Assembly: GCF_003254395.2 (NCBI RefSeq)
Contig: NC_037652.1
Span: 3,311,001-3,375,000 of the forward strand
Direction: 5' to 3'
Length of the DNA stretch: 64,000 bases
Source of the DNA: Apis mellifera
Lineage: Eukaryota; Arthropoda; Insecta; Hymenoptera; Apidae
The position numbers and the translations under genes are program-made. Below, piece after piece: positions 49,333-62,506 of the stretch; positions within the stretch are counted from its first letter, which is position 1; every line of letters starts with the position of its first letter. Below the pieces are notes generated by a model that saw nothing but the letters and a program-made list of their open reading frames with translations, was not told where the DNA came from and did not search any database.

Positions 49333-50800
49333 TATTATCTACTATTATTATGATATATCTTAACTCATCTCCAAACTAATCACAATCTTCAATAACAATA
49401 TTTCTTGTTCCAATAAATCATTTGTAAATGTGTATAAAATTATACATTTTCCAAATAATTCCTTCGATGATTTCTCACGTTTTTGCACCACGTGTAATGA
49501 ATTTGATATGGGTCTAAAGTGACCCAATCTACGAATCTACGTCCTATTTATCACTGATGCCAGAATCTAGAATCTGAGAAAGAGGATGCGATTCGTCACA
49601 GTGTTGTCGATTTTTCCACCATTTGCCACGTGCATTATTATGCCAGCCGCTGGATAACGAAGCGTAATGGCGGCTCGATCTGATTAAACCGTCGGCCAAG
49701 GCTTTGCCAATCCGGGAAATTTGCTCGCCCATTCGTCACGGCTCGATGAAAATCCTCGCCAGGATGGATAATAGAATTTATAAAGGGTGGAAATATCAGA
49801 GGATTTCAGAGAAATCTTGCATTTTTGAAGCTTTGTATCAGGTTAAATTTTTAGGTTATGAATAACGAAGTTGGAATCTTTGTTTTCTCTTTACAAAATT
49901 TTAGAATTCAGAAAAAGGAATTTTTGCATTACGACAAATTTGGAAAATAGATATTTTATACGTATTATTATTCATGGAGAAATATCCAATCAATTAAGGT
50001 ATTGATCAGATATCAAAACGTGGTCGACCGACCAGTCAATTCCTCCTTTCTTCCAGGAATTGAATTGAACGATTAATGGCGGAACTGGTAACCGGAAGTA
50101 ATAAACACGGATCATCGGTCAAAAGTGGATCGAAACGAATTTTATTTGACGTGCTAGTTTGTTGGAACAATTCTCTCTTCCCCTCCCCTCCCTCTCTCGA
50201 TGATTCGAGGCGTTCTGGGCTGGAAAATTGGAAAATTTTTGACAGAGATTTCCTTTTTTTTTTTTTTTTGAAAGAGGTCAAATTTCTCGAACAAACGTTT
50301 TTTTGGCTGAAACTGAAAGTCGTTCGTCACGAGATTGATGAGATTAAAAGGGGAGATTTTAGTTAATAATTGGAAATTGAAAGAGATTAAAGGGTAGAAG
50401 TGGTTTGGTATGGAGGATTAAATGGTGATAATGGGATTTGGATATTTTGCGTGTTAGAGTGGATAGGATACGTTACGTTCTCTGCCTCGATTAAAAGGAT
50501 GGGATAACCAATTTTGACGTTCCTTTTTGAATAATAATTGTAATTTCTCGATCCACTTCCTTGGATTCGAGCACATCAAGTATATTAATTACTCGATTTA
50601 ACTTTCATAATTTTTCAACTTGATCTCCTCTGCCATGAATTATATTCATCACCTTGATAACTAAATATTAAAAAATTATTTCCACCGAATTAAAATACAT
50701 ATTTTCCGCACAATCTCTAAAAAAATTAGAATATTAAAAAAAGTCATAAATTCAAAAATCTAGCAAATCTATTATTAATTATCCAATTTTCTCGTTACAG
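49333..50800. other. Non-coding stretch with CpG patch at 49.55-49.75 kb
   Basis: The patch 49540-49760 is CpG-rich (AATGGCGGCTCG). GC-richer patch at 50040-50220, then AT-rich DNA. No gene supported. Confidence 0.4.
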
Positions 50801-51131
50801 TGGAAAGAGAGGGGAAAAATAAACGCACGATAATCGATACTTTTATTCCCAATTCGAAGATTCGAGGCGAGCGAGCACGAGTGGAAGCATCCCTCCTCCC
50901 TCCGAAGTTCGATCCACTCCGGTGTCTGGAGAGTGACTTCGTGGAATTTTTGAGAGGCGATGTCTTTCGCGCGATCCTGAAGCGGAACAATGGACTCTCC
51001 TCGACGTGCCGCCTCCACCCGTTCGACCCGTTGGCCCCTTTTGTACCGGAAGAACAATGGATCTCAACCTGGACGGGTGAAAAGAAGACTCTTCCAACCC
51101 TCCTCCTCTTCAACGTGTATCCTGGACTCGC
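50801..51131 (+). CDS. Candidate uncharacterised exon (weak)
   Basis: On the plus strand a good acceptor (CCAATTTTCTCGTTACAG) ends at 50800. From there one frame stays open for 331 bases to a donor-like CGC|GTGAGA at 51132, with its stop (TGA) inside the donor, as in real internal exons. The product has mixed composition (for example ESDFVEFLRGDVFRAILKR) but I recognise no domain. Against it: the minus strand is also open for 396 bases, the block is GC-rich so stops are rare, and no neighbouring exons are evident. It could be a regulatory island instead. Confidence 0.2.
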
Positions 51132-51139
51132 GTGAGATC

Positions 51140-51773
51140 GTATCGCGTAATTCGATTCCAAGTCGAACAATCGAAAACCGCGAAACTTCGTTCCAAGTAA
51201 AGGATAAGGAAATGGAAAACAAGTTTTTCTTTCTCATTAATCTTAATCTTAATCCAATTTAATTTAATGTATCTGTGTGTGTGTATATCAATTCTTTCTT
51301 TGATTTTAAGAGACTTGAACGAAATATCGTGATATAAATCGACGAATTTCTCGATTAAGTTGGTCTTAAAATCGCGAGCCTGCAATCACAGGATATTGGT
51401 GGGCAACGCAAAGGGAGAGACGGAGGGAGTAAACGTTTCCAGGCGTACGATCAAATGGTCGTAATTCGTCGGAAATAACGACGCGAATTCTCGCCCTCTT
51501 TGTTTGTCATTGCCCTCCCTCATTTTGTCATTAGGCTAATTATCGGCGGATGAATCTGTCGAAGGCGAGAGAGAGGCCAGATTCGAAATTTCCGAGTGTG
51601 TGCACGACGAATTGTGGGCATCTCCCAACAAAGATTCCCTCCCTCCCTCGTCTGTTGATGATCGAAATCGAGATAATGAGATGGAGATTGGAAATCCTTT
51701 TTTTCCCCTATCTGCCTCTTTCCTCAAAAATCTGAATTTTCAGATTAATAATAATTATTTAAATGTACATGTA
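51140..51773. other. Non-coding stretch
   Basis: GC-richer around 51390-51660 with CCCTCCCTC-type pyrimidine runs; overlapping short frames on both strands without recognisable similarity. Confidence 0.4.
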
Positions 51774-52005
51774 TTATTCACCTGTTTAATAAAAACATGG
51801 CCTATTGATTATAATTTTAGGTCTCCTCCATTAACTAAAATTTAAATAGCTGCAGTAGTTTGACTGTACAAAAGTAGCATAATAAATTGTCTTTTAATGA
51901 AATAATAACTGTCTCTAAATTATAAAGTGAATTTAAATTTTTAGTTAAAATTCTAAAATTTACTTATGGGATAAGATAAGACCCTATAGAATTTTAGATT
52001 AATTT
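51774..52005 (+). pseudogene. NUMT: mitochondrial 16S (large) rRNA fragment in nuclear DNA
   Basis: Contains hallmark 16S words in order: CACCTGTTTAATAAAAACAT, TTTAAATAGCTGCAGTAGTT, GACTGTACAAAAGTAGCATAAT, CTTTTAATGAAATAATAACT, TGTCTCTAAATT and AAGACCCTATAGAATTTTA. These surround the peptidyl-transferase domain V of insect 16S rRNA. Between CTTTTAA and TGAAATAATAACT the usual intervening segment is deleted, and the loop before GACCCTATAG is altered (TTATGGGATAAGATAAG). It is a dead fragment in nuclear DNA, in the rRNA sense orientation. Confidence 0.93.
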
Positions 52006-53470
52006 GATCATTGATAGATCGACGCTGTTCCTTATATTTTGAATAAAACGTGCAACTGTGACAATCGTTAACAATTTCGAGGATCAATAATCGTAAATAA
52101 TCATTCGATTTTTCCTCTTTTTCTCTCTAAATCAAAGAAAACTTGGAAGCTCAGTTTGGATATAAGAGAAGAGGGTTCCACAATAATTCATACCATCGCC
52201 CCACTTCTCGGGGATAATTCCACGGTTTCTTCACGGAGGATCGAGATCCAACGGAGCCTAAGCGCCCTGATCCCGATTACATCCGGAAGTTGTCGCCATT
52301 TGCTGAAACTTTTCGAGTGGATCACCGTGTATCGGATCTACGCTCGAGACTTTTTTACCGTGACAGTCTTAATGCGTCCCAAAGGTCGGATCAACGAGAA
52401 GATGTTTATTCCCGCCATGAAGTGGATTCTGTGGACGAAGTATACTCGATCATGCGTTGCCATCGTTCGAGAAGAATCGTATCTCGCGAAAGTTTGAGAG
52501 AAACTTTTTTTATCGGCTTATTTTTTCCCTTTTTTTATCGCTTTTATCAACAACCCATACATTTGGATTCATTATATACACTTTCACATTTATTGAATTA
52601 AAAATTTTTTTCTCAAATTTTACTTTCTTTGCTTCTTTCTATAATAATTGAAAAATTGTATTATATATGTATGTATTCAAAAGAAAATCGCTTGATCTTT
52701 GGATATAATGTATATTCGGTATAAAAGGAAGATGATGAATTATCGCGTTAAAGTATGCATCGACGGCGATGACAAGCGAATCGTTACTGTTATCGATGAC
52801 GCCGGGAAGAGAGAATGAGAGGGACGGAAGAAAAGAGCTGGGGGTAAGGAGCGAGGATCGAGAGACAAATCGCTGGGAGATCCCTTTTCAGGATTATCAG
52901 TACCTGGCCTGGATTCGTCTGAACACGTACGAACCGTTTCCACTGGCTCCCTCGTCCATTGTTTCGACTCGCCGACCCGTAATAACCCGTGTTTTTCTAA
53001 CACCGTTTCAACGGCCCCCTAAAACCCTGCACCGATTCGCCCTTAGAGATCTCGTTTTATTCGATCGAGTGAAATTCACTTCACGATTTCACGACTTTTT
53101 TTTTAATCTCGTTTCGTTTGATTTATTTACCTCTTCTTTTCTTTTTCCTTTCTTAAAAATATTATGAATATCTTTAACGATGATCAAATACTATGAGATT
53201 CTGCGCGGTGTAAAATGTTTTGGAAATTTGTCGAATTTTCTTTTTTTTTTTTTTTGGAATTTAGTTGAGAGTATTAAATATAGAGGTGTGGGCGACATTA
53301 TTATTCTTTGATCATGTTAATTATGCAATTTTTTAAAGTTAAATTGAAATTGACAACTTTCTATTATTTTTCTTCTATCTTGTAGAAGATTTATACTTAC
53401 ACTTTAAAATACCGACTGAAATAATTTCGACTATCTCACGAGAGAATGAGTATTCGCATTGAAAATCCTA
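52006..53470. other. Non-coding stretch, GC-richer at 52.15-52.5 and 52.75-53.07 kb
   Basis: Two moderately GC-rich patches with overlapping open frames of about 100-130 codons on both strands; none shows a recognisable domain or paired splice sites I would trust. T runs lie at about 53097 and 53242. Confidence 0.4.
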
Positions 53471-55560
53471 CTCGCCTAGTTACTTTCAATTAACACTTTA
53501 TCGCCATCCACCAACTACTGTCCAATCGCCCTAATTTAACGCAACGCACGTGATGATCACCGATGATACCGTACAAATTAATAGATTACCTTCGTTTTAC
53601 ATAATACGCGGGAATGTTCGGTTCCCCAGCGACCATTACGCAAGGATTAAGTGATACGAGTCGGCCATTGATCAGACGGCGAGTCATTTCTGATGAAATC
53701 GCAGTTGCATTACGGAATGAAGGGTGAAGGAAGAGGCAAGGGTGGAGAGAGAAAGATATATAGTTCATTAAACGAGGCATTTTTTTTTTCTTTTCGCAAA
53801 CAAAACTAGTCTTGCGTAGAATGCAGCTCTTTGCATTCTCTCCGGGTTGCTGAGTTTTCTTTCGTATTATGATTTCGGAACTAAATCTCGGCCATCCATC
53901 ATCAATCGTAAAGAGATGGGAGCACGCATCGTGCGTTCCATGCGTGTTTTTATCTTGTGCAAGTTCAGAGGATGCTGGAAACGAGGATACATTTCCCTGG
54001 ATACCGACGCAAATTCAAGAAAAACGGAGAGAAGAAATTGCACGTTTTTGATTATATATACATGAAACACTGAGAGAAGGTTTTAACAAATCTCCTCCTC
54101 CTTTCCCCCCTTAAGAATCGATTTCTTCGTAGAAGCTTCTTTAAATTCGTTTGAATGTTATATTTGAAGCGTTACACACGTGTCGAATTGAAAATCATGA
54201 TTCGAAGAATTTTCTTAAAATTGTTTTAAAGAAGAAATTGTATTTCTTTGGTAATAATTCAAAGATACAAGTTGAGAGATATTTATATATTATAAATTTG
54301 AAAGTTTTTTTATGCTGAAAATTTATTTATTCTGATGAAATATAGCGAAGACAGGATTTTTCGAAAATCTTTTTCCCACGATGATTTTTAATTTCAAAGA
54401 AAGTATTTTTAACGATATACGGACAACTCTGATAAAGAATAATGTATAGAATACGAGAAAAAATCGAAGAAAATAAATTTTAATAATCTGGGGATTCGAT
54501 CGGGGGACGGACTAACTTGATTGAAAAGCAGCATTCTTTCCGTTTAGCCACGAGAACAACAATAAATCTTTTCTTTCTCTTCATATATAACGATCATAAA
54601 ATATTGTTGATCAACTTTTAAGTATTTAATATGCATCAACGGATAATTTAAAACTTTTGAAACTTTTTTTAAAATCACTTATTGGATTATTATACTTTTT
54701 AAAGCTAATTTTATTGTATTATTATTTCTGATTAATCTTTTATTTCCATCGAAAATCATTTTCACCCAGATATTGTTATTTTATTTTATTTTTTTATCAA
54801 AAAAGTGAAAAACTTTCGATTCTTGTTTAGTTCCACGTTCAAATGAATGAATCGATAGAAAGGACTTACCGAGGAAGGCTTTCATTAAAATCGGCTTCCT
54901 GAACAGGATAATCCAGCGACGATCGGGCAAGAAGACTGTCGGCATTTAATTTTTTATGTGGCCAGAAATCTGAAAAAAAAGGTTCAAAGATCTGATTAAT
55001 TCGACTCTTTTTATCGATTATTCGATTCAAATTTTTCATTTTAAGGCTAAAGTCGTTCAACTTTAATCGCTACAATTTCGATTTCCCGTAAATTTCATTA
55101 CAATCCTCAAGCACTAACCTATATTCATAATTGTATCATAATTGGATTAAACCAGTTTCAAGTATTTCTCATTTCCACACTTCATTTCATTTCATTTTCT
55201 CATATTTTTTTAACCCATCTCGTCAAATTTGTAATTTCACCCCCGTTCATTACTCCATTCTATTCCAAACTCTATACATTTTATAAACTATACCACTCTA
55301 AATTGTTTTTAGACTATTTATTAGAAAACTTTCATACGTAATTCATTATACAAAAATAAATAAATAAATTTAATTTAATAATGAAATAATAATAACCACA
55401 ATTAATCATTTCGTCAAAATGTAATCTAATTTAAAAAAAAACAAATAAATATTGCATTCCACTGAAAGGAATACATACACATATATATATAAATTTCGAT
55501 CTCGAAGCAATTTCACCCTAGCAAGAAAATAAAAGTAAAATGGAACGGCTTATAGAAAAC
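53471..55560. other. Non-coding stretch
   Basis: GC-richer patches at 53520-53720 and 53860-54010, otherwise AT-rich with TA repeats at about 55484-55490. No gene supported. Confidence 0.45.
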
Positions 55561-55569
55561 GAAGTTAAT

Positions 55570-55920
55570 TAAATCTGCCAACCTCCTCGATCTTCGATCA
55601 TCAACCGCGATAAAACGGCGGCCATTGCAACCTCCCTCGTTCGTGGCTTTCCACCGGCCCCGAAATCATCGCGGAACAATGATTTTCTATTCTGGTTAGC
55701 CACTTCGACCGAGTCGAAGGACGGTGGAGTGCTACTTCCGTAGGCAGTTTCTTAAAGAGGGAAACTAATTGGTTATAAAATGGCCTCCCACGGAGCGGCC
55801 TTGCAAAGTCGCGTGTTAAGCATCCTCGATTCGCCTTCCCCCTTCTCGCACGATATCAAGAAAGGGGTGGCGTGTCGGAGAACGGTTTAAAGAGCGGGCC
55901 TCTGGCCATCTGGCGATCCG
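55570..55920. promoter_or_regulatory. GC-rich island with ATTGG-TATAAAA
   Basis: A GC-richer block containing ATTGG immediately before TATAAAA (55768-55780), followed by CpG-rich sequence. It resembles a CCAAT/TATA promoter arrangement, but no downstream gene is seen. Confidence 0.25.
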
Positions 55921-57960
55921 CCATTTTAACAGATTAAATTTTTTACGCAACTTGAGGTTCAGGAAAAAAACTTTTCCTACCTTCGATGATATTTATTATT
56001 TATATTTATACAAAAAGTTTGAAAGTTAGAAGAGGTATTTATTATTCGGATAACGATTTTGTTTTTAATCAATTATGATAATCGTTATTTGTTATTCTCC
56101 ATCGAGAAAATGAAAGTTTAACGAAAAATGACGCCCCAGACGACGAAGATCAGCCCCGAAGTTTATCTGTTTACCGTTCGAGTCTATTGAACGATGAAAT
56201 TGGATTAAAGAAGGTAATCGGCCAATTGTCTTTTCCTTCCTTTTATCCTTCTTGCTTGAAATTAAAATTGCTGCAAATTTATGCATTATGGGAAAATTGT
56301 TTGAAAAAGCTTCTTCTTGGAACAGATTAATTTTAATCCATAATCGAAAAATACATTTCCTTCGTTATGTTTTTGAGAAATTTACAATTTACGAGGAGGA
56401 AAAGTAAAACCTTAAAAATGTGTAATGCACAATTACAAATGAAGAATTGGAATTGTTATAAATTATCACACAAATTATTTCATCTTTCAAATAAAAGTAC
56501 TTTTTAATTAACCCAATACAACATATCGTTCATTTAAATAATTCATATCTTTATTCTCTCTATTGTTTCAAAATAAAAACTCGAGGCTCAAAAATTCGAG
56601 ATCGAAAATCGAGGAAAAAGAAACGAGGCTTTTGATCTTAGCTCCGCCATCTTGCGCCGTCCAAGATCCTCGATCTCGAGACAATCGGTATCGACAACAC
56701 GTAAAATATTTATCGAACGTCATCGGGCGGACGACAAACAAGGAAACGGAAATTGGGGAGGAAATAGACGGAGTCGGTGCACGTTTGAGAGGCGAGGCGG
56801 ATCAAAAGACACGTTCTGTAAACTCTTTCCTCTGGATGCCTCGTACCGACGTTCCCGTAAATTAGAGACGGCCCCAAACGATAGCTCCTCACCCCGTGGA
56901 ATTTTCAATCATTTTTACAGCGCTCTGATCACGTTCACGGGTGTACATAGTACATCTAATGCCATAAAAGAGAGTTATATGTATGTGTTGAATTATGGAC
57001 ATCAAGATATCGAGATATTTTTCAATAAAAGAAAAAGAAAAAGAAAAGTCAAAAGAGAATTATGTTATTGAATTATGAATGATGTATTTTCAAAATACTT
57101 TGAAATGTTTTCTGTATACAAGTAGGATGAAACGAGATATTTATTGTTTTGCATAAAGAGGGATGTTTAATATATAAATTGGAGGTTAAACTTAATTTTA
57201 ATATTACGAATTCAAGTATCAAGTATGGCTATACAGATTCTAATATCACTAATTAATAAGGATGTTCATGAATTTTGATGATAATTTTGTGATTAATGGA
57301 TGCATAGGCAATTTTAGATATAGCCAGATAATTTGGTACAGCGTTATTTTAATGCCAATTTATATTAAATCGTGATCAATTTTGAAAAAAGATATCATCT
57401 TGTGTATTATTCAATTATTTATTTTTTTCAATAATTATTATACCTATCTTTCGATTAAATTTTTTCTTACAATAAAATAATCATATAATCCGGCTTATCG
57501 GATCAAGTATCAATCCCTAATTAACATAATTATTCCAAGGCACTGGAAACAATCTCACCAGCTCAGAAACTGCATTGGATTTCTCCAAATTTCATCAATT
57601 TACTTAATCCCCCTTTCTCAAGTTCTCTAGTTGGCCAAAATTCAGTCAAAGTCAAACTGATGGCAAGGTGGAACTATAAAAGCAAAAAAAAAAAAAAAAA
57701 ACGAAAAATCTCGTTTTGGATTTTTGATATCCATTTAAGATATTCGAAAAATTTAAAAATTAAAAAGAAAATCTAGAAATATATTAGATACTTATACATT
57801 ACAATATTTCTTAACAATCATCAATTCCTCCAAAGAAGAAACGTCCATCATTATATTTTTTTTTCTATTTCTATCAAACTTATATTTCGTACAATCACAA
57901 TAAAAACGAAAAATCGGCAAGTTCAACTTCGAAGAAAGAAAAAAAAGATCAAATTCTAAT
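55921..57960. other. Non-coding stretch
   Basis: AT-rich, with a GC-richer patch at 56580-56950 (open frames on both strands, unrecognised) and A runs near 57686. No gene supported. Confidence 0.45.
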
Positions 57961-57984
57961 TCGTCATACATTACAGCCAAATGT

Positions 57985-58183
57985 CACGGACCAATCGTGG
58001 GCGGGACTTGATGATTCTCGAAAGAAAAGGATATTTCACACGTTTCTGCCGACAACAATTTTTTCCCCTAATTTATTAACTTCGCCCCCGAAAGGTCGCT
58101 GCGCGTGTACAGGCGTGGGAGAGGATTTCTCCCCCCATTGGGATGCGTTGCAACGACACAGGAAGCGATCTTCGATCTTCCGG
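57985..58183 (+). promoter_or_regulatory. Candidate plus-strand promoter and first exon
   Basis: CCAAT (57991-57995) and a GC box GGGCGGG (57999-58005) precede a CpG-rich stretch that ends at a near-perfect donor, CCGG|GTAAGTG (intron from 58184). This combination is what an untranslated first exon looks like. No downstream exon can be identified here, so it is only a candidate. Confidence 0.25.
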
Positions 58184-61100
58184 GTAAGTGAAATCGTTTC
58201 GAGGTTGAATTATTCCAGCATGGGGTCACGTGGAAGGCGTTGGTTTAATCGCGGGATTGTTTGAAAGTTTGGAATTTTGGGGGAAGGGGGAGGATTGAAT
58301 ACTTTGCGTGGGGTTCGATCGATGAGAGAAATTTTACGCTTGATATTATGATTATTTGTGGGTAGAGCCTTCTAGAGAAAAACTTTCAGGGGAATTTCAG
58401 GGATGGATAATGTGGAGCTTGGTCCATTGATGGATGGGAAGATTTTTTTTTTCTTATAGATTCTGTTGTGGAAACTTTGAACTTTTAAGGATGGAGGATT
58501 TGGCCAATTAAATTATGAAGATTTCTGATAGAGTTGTGGATAAATTGTGGATAAATTTTTGGAGCTTGGAAATTTTGTATGATGGATATTGTTGGTGTGA
58601 TTAATTAGGATAGAAAGTTTTTTAATAAATAATGACGCGGGTCCCACGCATGGAATTAATAGATAAATTATTGAAACTTTGAAACTTTAAATGTTGAAGA
58701 GATGAATAATGTGAGATTTGGTTAATTATAGGAAGATTTTCGACAGATCCTGTGTAAAATGAAATAGATTAATTATTAAAACTTTGGAAATTTGGGATTT
58801 TGGGAATAGATATTTAATCAATTGAATTGCGTGGAATCTTATCAATTATTGATAGATGATAATACGAATAATGTTGGTTTAATTACGAAATTGTAGATAA
58901 ATTGCTGAAATATTTTAGCAATTTTGAAGATTATTATAAGAATTGTTTAATTGAAAAGATTTTTAAATTTTATAATATTATGTAAATGTGGATATATGAA
59001 GATATAGAATTTAATTTTACAGTAAGATTTAAAATAATTCATTGATATTGGTATTCAGAATTTCAATTTATTATGACATTAATTTAATTAAAATGAAAAG
59101 ACTATTATGTGGACGTTCAGATATTCATAAATACTTTGGAATTTGTAATTTTCAAAATGAATATTATAAAATGTTTTTATTATATTTAAAGTAGAATTAT
59201 TCTTTTTTTTAATGTAAATTTAGAATTGTATAATAAATTATTGAAATTTTAAAATTTGGAATTTTATGAATGATAATTTTATCAATCATTTTTGAACTTG
59301 AAAATTTAGATTTATGATTATCGTTAATTAGCCATAAGAAATGATGAATCAAAAAATATTATGGGTTTCCTCGTTATTTCCTATCATGTATCAGATATAT
59401 GTACCAACCATAAACGCTCATATACAATAATATGTTTGTAGATATCATATTACAATGTTTACTTACAATTATAATTGGAATAACGTGGATACAACTCCAT
59501 GAGAGGATGTTTGAGGATAAACTATTTGGAAATTTGGAACATTGGGGGTGATTATGATTGGGTTTGGCCAATTAGGACAGACAAATAATATAGACATTGT
59601 TACGATTGAATGAATATTATTTGTCAAATCTAGATAAAAAGAAAGAAAAAAAACAGTATCTAATAATAAAATAAAAATAAATTAACAGAAAACTCGTCGT
59701 TTATCAAAATTATTAAAATTCTTTCAAAAATCCCTCTTACACAAGATGTCCCTTTGATGACAAAAATTCATCAATTACAAATAATTATAAATAATTAATT
59801 AAGAATTATCACATACATATTGTAAATTTATAATCTCGTATATTTTAAAAACTTGTCATCATTCGTTGAACTAAAAAAAAAAAAATGAAAAATACAAAAA
59901 TTCCACGACAATTCCTGTTAAACGGGGAGAAATAAATTCTCAGACACAGATCGTACGCAATCTTTCGTAATTTTTACACGGTCAAATACCGCCTCCAGCG
60001 TTATTCACACTGACTTTGTTATAATACACACGAGAAGACATTAGAATTTATTTGCATACCGCGGAAACAGCTTCCCCGATATGAAATTACCAACGGATGT
60101 GTTTCTACTTCGTGTTCTACAAATAAGCTCGTGTTTCGCCCGGAAATGTCATGGTTCACGTTGACCCAACACCCTTTCGAACAGATGCAAGCTTTCTCCT
60201 CCGCTTGGAAAGAAGAAAAAAAAAAAAAAAGGAAGGAAATAAAAATTCTCCAGCTTTTTCCTCCGTGCACGGATTTTAATCTGTGAATGAAAATTATCAA
60301 CTAATCTTTTTTTTTTTGCACGATAAAATTACAATGACTCGAATATAAGATACAATTAATGAATAAAAATAAATATTAAGTAGCAAGTAAATAATTATTA
60401 ATAAGTAACAAGTAATAACATAAAGTCTTATCTTGTGGAAGGGATAAATATATAAAGATACGAAAAGTATTATTTTTAAATAATATAATTTTTCGTAATA
60501 TCGAATTTTATTATTTTTCGAGAAAAAAAGAAAAAGGATTGAGTTATTTTTTACTATAATTTGTTTAACTCATGAATTAATTTTGGACACACTGTATATT
60601 ATATTATTCTTCCCTCGTTTTCTTCGTGTTTGACAGTTTATTATATCTTAACTTAACTTAACTTAACTTCTCTGTGTTTGCACTTTCTTCTCTTTCATCT
60701 TCTTTTTCTTTTTTTTTTTATTTTCATTTGTTTTTCACTGGTTTTTTTTTCCTACCATTTTATTCACTGGCTGATGTTGGTCTCTCGCTTTTTTTTTTGC
60801 GGATCCGCAGTCCCTTGTTAGTTTAATTTTCTCCAGACTGGTTTTTAACTTTCTCTCTCTCCTACTCCATTCTTTTTTTTTTTTTTGTTTTTCTAATTTT
60901 ATTCCTTCGGCGAACTTAATTTTTCGATCAAATTACAAAGTATCGTATTTTACGCATTTTCATTAATAATATATATTTCATTAATAAAAAAGTATTTGCT
61001 TGTACATTCATCTTTCAATTCTTTTATCACATTTTACATTCCATCTTCATAATATAAAATAAAACTTTTATGATAACAAAAAAAATTGTTTAACTATGTT

Positions 61101-62390
61101 TAAATATTTTATAATATTTTATAATTATATTAAATTTTGATTATTTAAATATTAACTATAATACGTTTAAATACAAGGAAACAATAATACTAGCTAAGCC
61201 ATTTTTTATCTTTTTAATTTTATTTCTATTTATTTATTTTTCTTTTTTAAATCACTTATCACTAAAAAGACTTAAATAGACGATGATCATTGAAAATTGC
61301 ATTCAGTGAGCAACGATCGAGCATTACGTCGAGCAAATACGAGACACGGAGGAAACACCATAACCCGCTGATGATCGTACTTTATTGCTGTCACATTCAT
61401 CTTCTGGATACTTTGTTTTGTTTCCAGCCCTGACAACACGTGTTCCGGATATTGAGAATTCATGGCGCCCCATAGTGTCCCGAAAGAAGAATATTACCCC
61501 TGAAATTTCCCCAGCGATACAATTCGAAACGAATTTCTGTCGAATTTCGAGCGAAAATTGTTTCGAACAGATCGAAACAGTTCTTCCCGTTCCTTTTTTT
61601 GCCAAATTTTTTTCAATTTTCGAAATATTCTCAAATTCTCAAATTTCCTCCATCATCAGTTTTCAATTTCTTTACGAGTTCCTCAAGTTGTCAAATTTCT
61701 AAATATTCAAACTTTCAACTTCACCCTCTCCCTCCCCTAAATTACAAAAATCATCATCCACACCTCAAGTTTTGAAAATCATCTCTTGTCTAAAATCAAA
61801 AATTAAATTTCTAAATTCGACTTACCGAAATCCATTTTTATTATTATTATCTTAAATTTCCAACCTCTTGATCATCCATCTCATGAGAAAATTTCCCTCG
61901 AACGAATCTCTTCGAGAAAAACTACGATTTCCATTCGATTCGAACGGTCATTTCCCTCCTCCCCCCCCCCCCCTGCCCCACTTCCCCACCAATCCTATCT
62001 GGTCCATTTCGTGCCGTTTTCGTGACCGAGAAACGCATCGCGATATCAAACTCGAAGAGAAAGAACCGATTGGGGGAAAGCTGGCGATAACCACGGAGGG
62101 GGGAGGAGGGTTGATAACGAGTGGAACGAGTTTCCTCGAAGAGAATGGCCGTTAAATCGACGAGAAGAATCGAGTGTAACCGATACACGTATTGTCCTGA
62201 AGGGTTTGGGGAAAAGGAGGTTTGAGGAGGGGAAGAAGAGAGGAGGATGTCTCGGTGGAAATTCGAGGAAATACAAGATACTGGTTGGATTTATATCGTT
62301 GATTGAATATGGGTGATTTCTTTTTTTAAAGAAAACGTGATTTTCTTGGCTGAGAAGCTCGAGATGGGGTAGTTTTGTTTCGTTGGAAAT
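58184..62390. other. Non-coding stretch with degenerate repeats
   Basis: 58370-59570 shows degenerate, loosely repeated words (TTGAAACTTTGAAACTTT, GGATTTGGCCAATTA, GGAATTTTGGGAA). (CTTAA)4 lies at about 60649-60668 within a T/C-rich strip (60600-60900). C13 lies at 61961-61973, followed by a G-rich strip at 62071-62110. No gene supported. Confidence 0.45.
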
Positions 62391-62393
62391 ATT

Positions 62394-62506
62394 GTTATAT
62401 GCAACGGAAAGATTTTGATTTTTTTTTTTTAGAAGAGAGAATCTTGGTTTGTTATATGCAATAGAAAGATTTTGATTTTTTTTTTTAGAAGAAAGAATCT
62501 TGGTTT
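62394..62506. repeat. Tandem duplication, 57 bp unit, two copies
   Basis: GTTATATGCAA(C/T)(G)GAAAGATTTTGA followed by a T run, AGAAGA(G/A)AGAATCTTGGTTT, occurs twice back to back; the T run differs by one base. Confidence 0.9.

Noticed and set aside
50775..51170. 131-codon minus-strand frame
   Set aside because: Overlaps the plus-strand candidate; low-complexity basic composition and no visible splice sites that fit better.
52156..52497. 113-codon plus-strand frame
   Set aside because: Overlapped by another open frame of similar length; no family resemblance or paired splice sites.
54487..54565. tRNA-like minus-strand stretch (TGGCTAAACGG and GATCGAATC)
   Set aside because: It resembles A and B boxes, but the T-arm would need C-rich paired with C-rich sequence and no acceptor stem forms.
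56563..57071. Overlapping frames of 100 and 139 codons
   Set aside because: GC-richer patch open on both strands; no conserved motif recognised and one frame ends in Lys/Arg low complexity.
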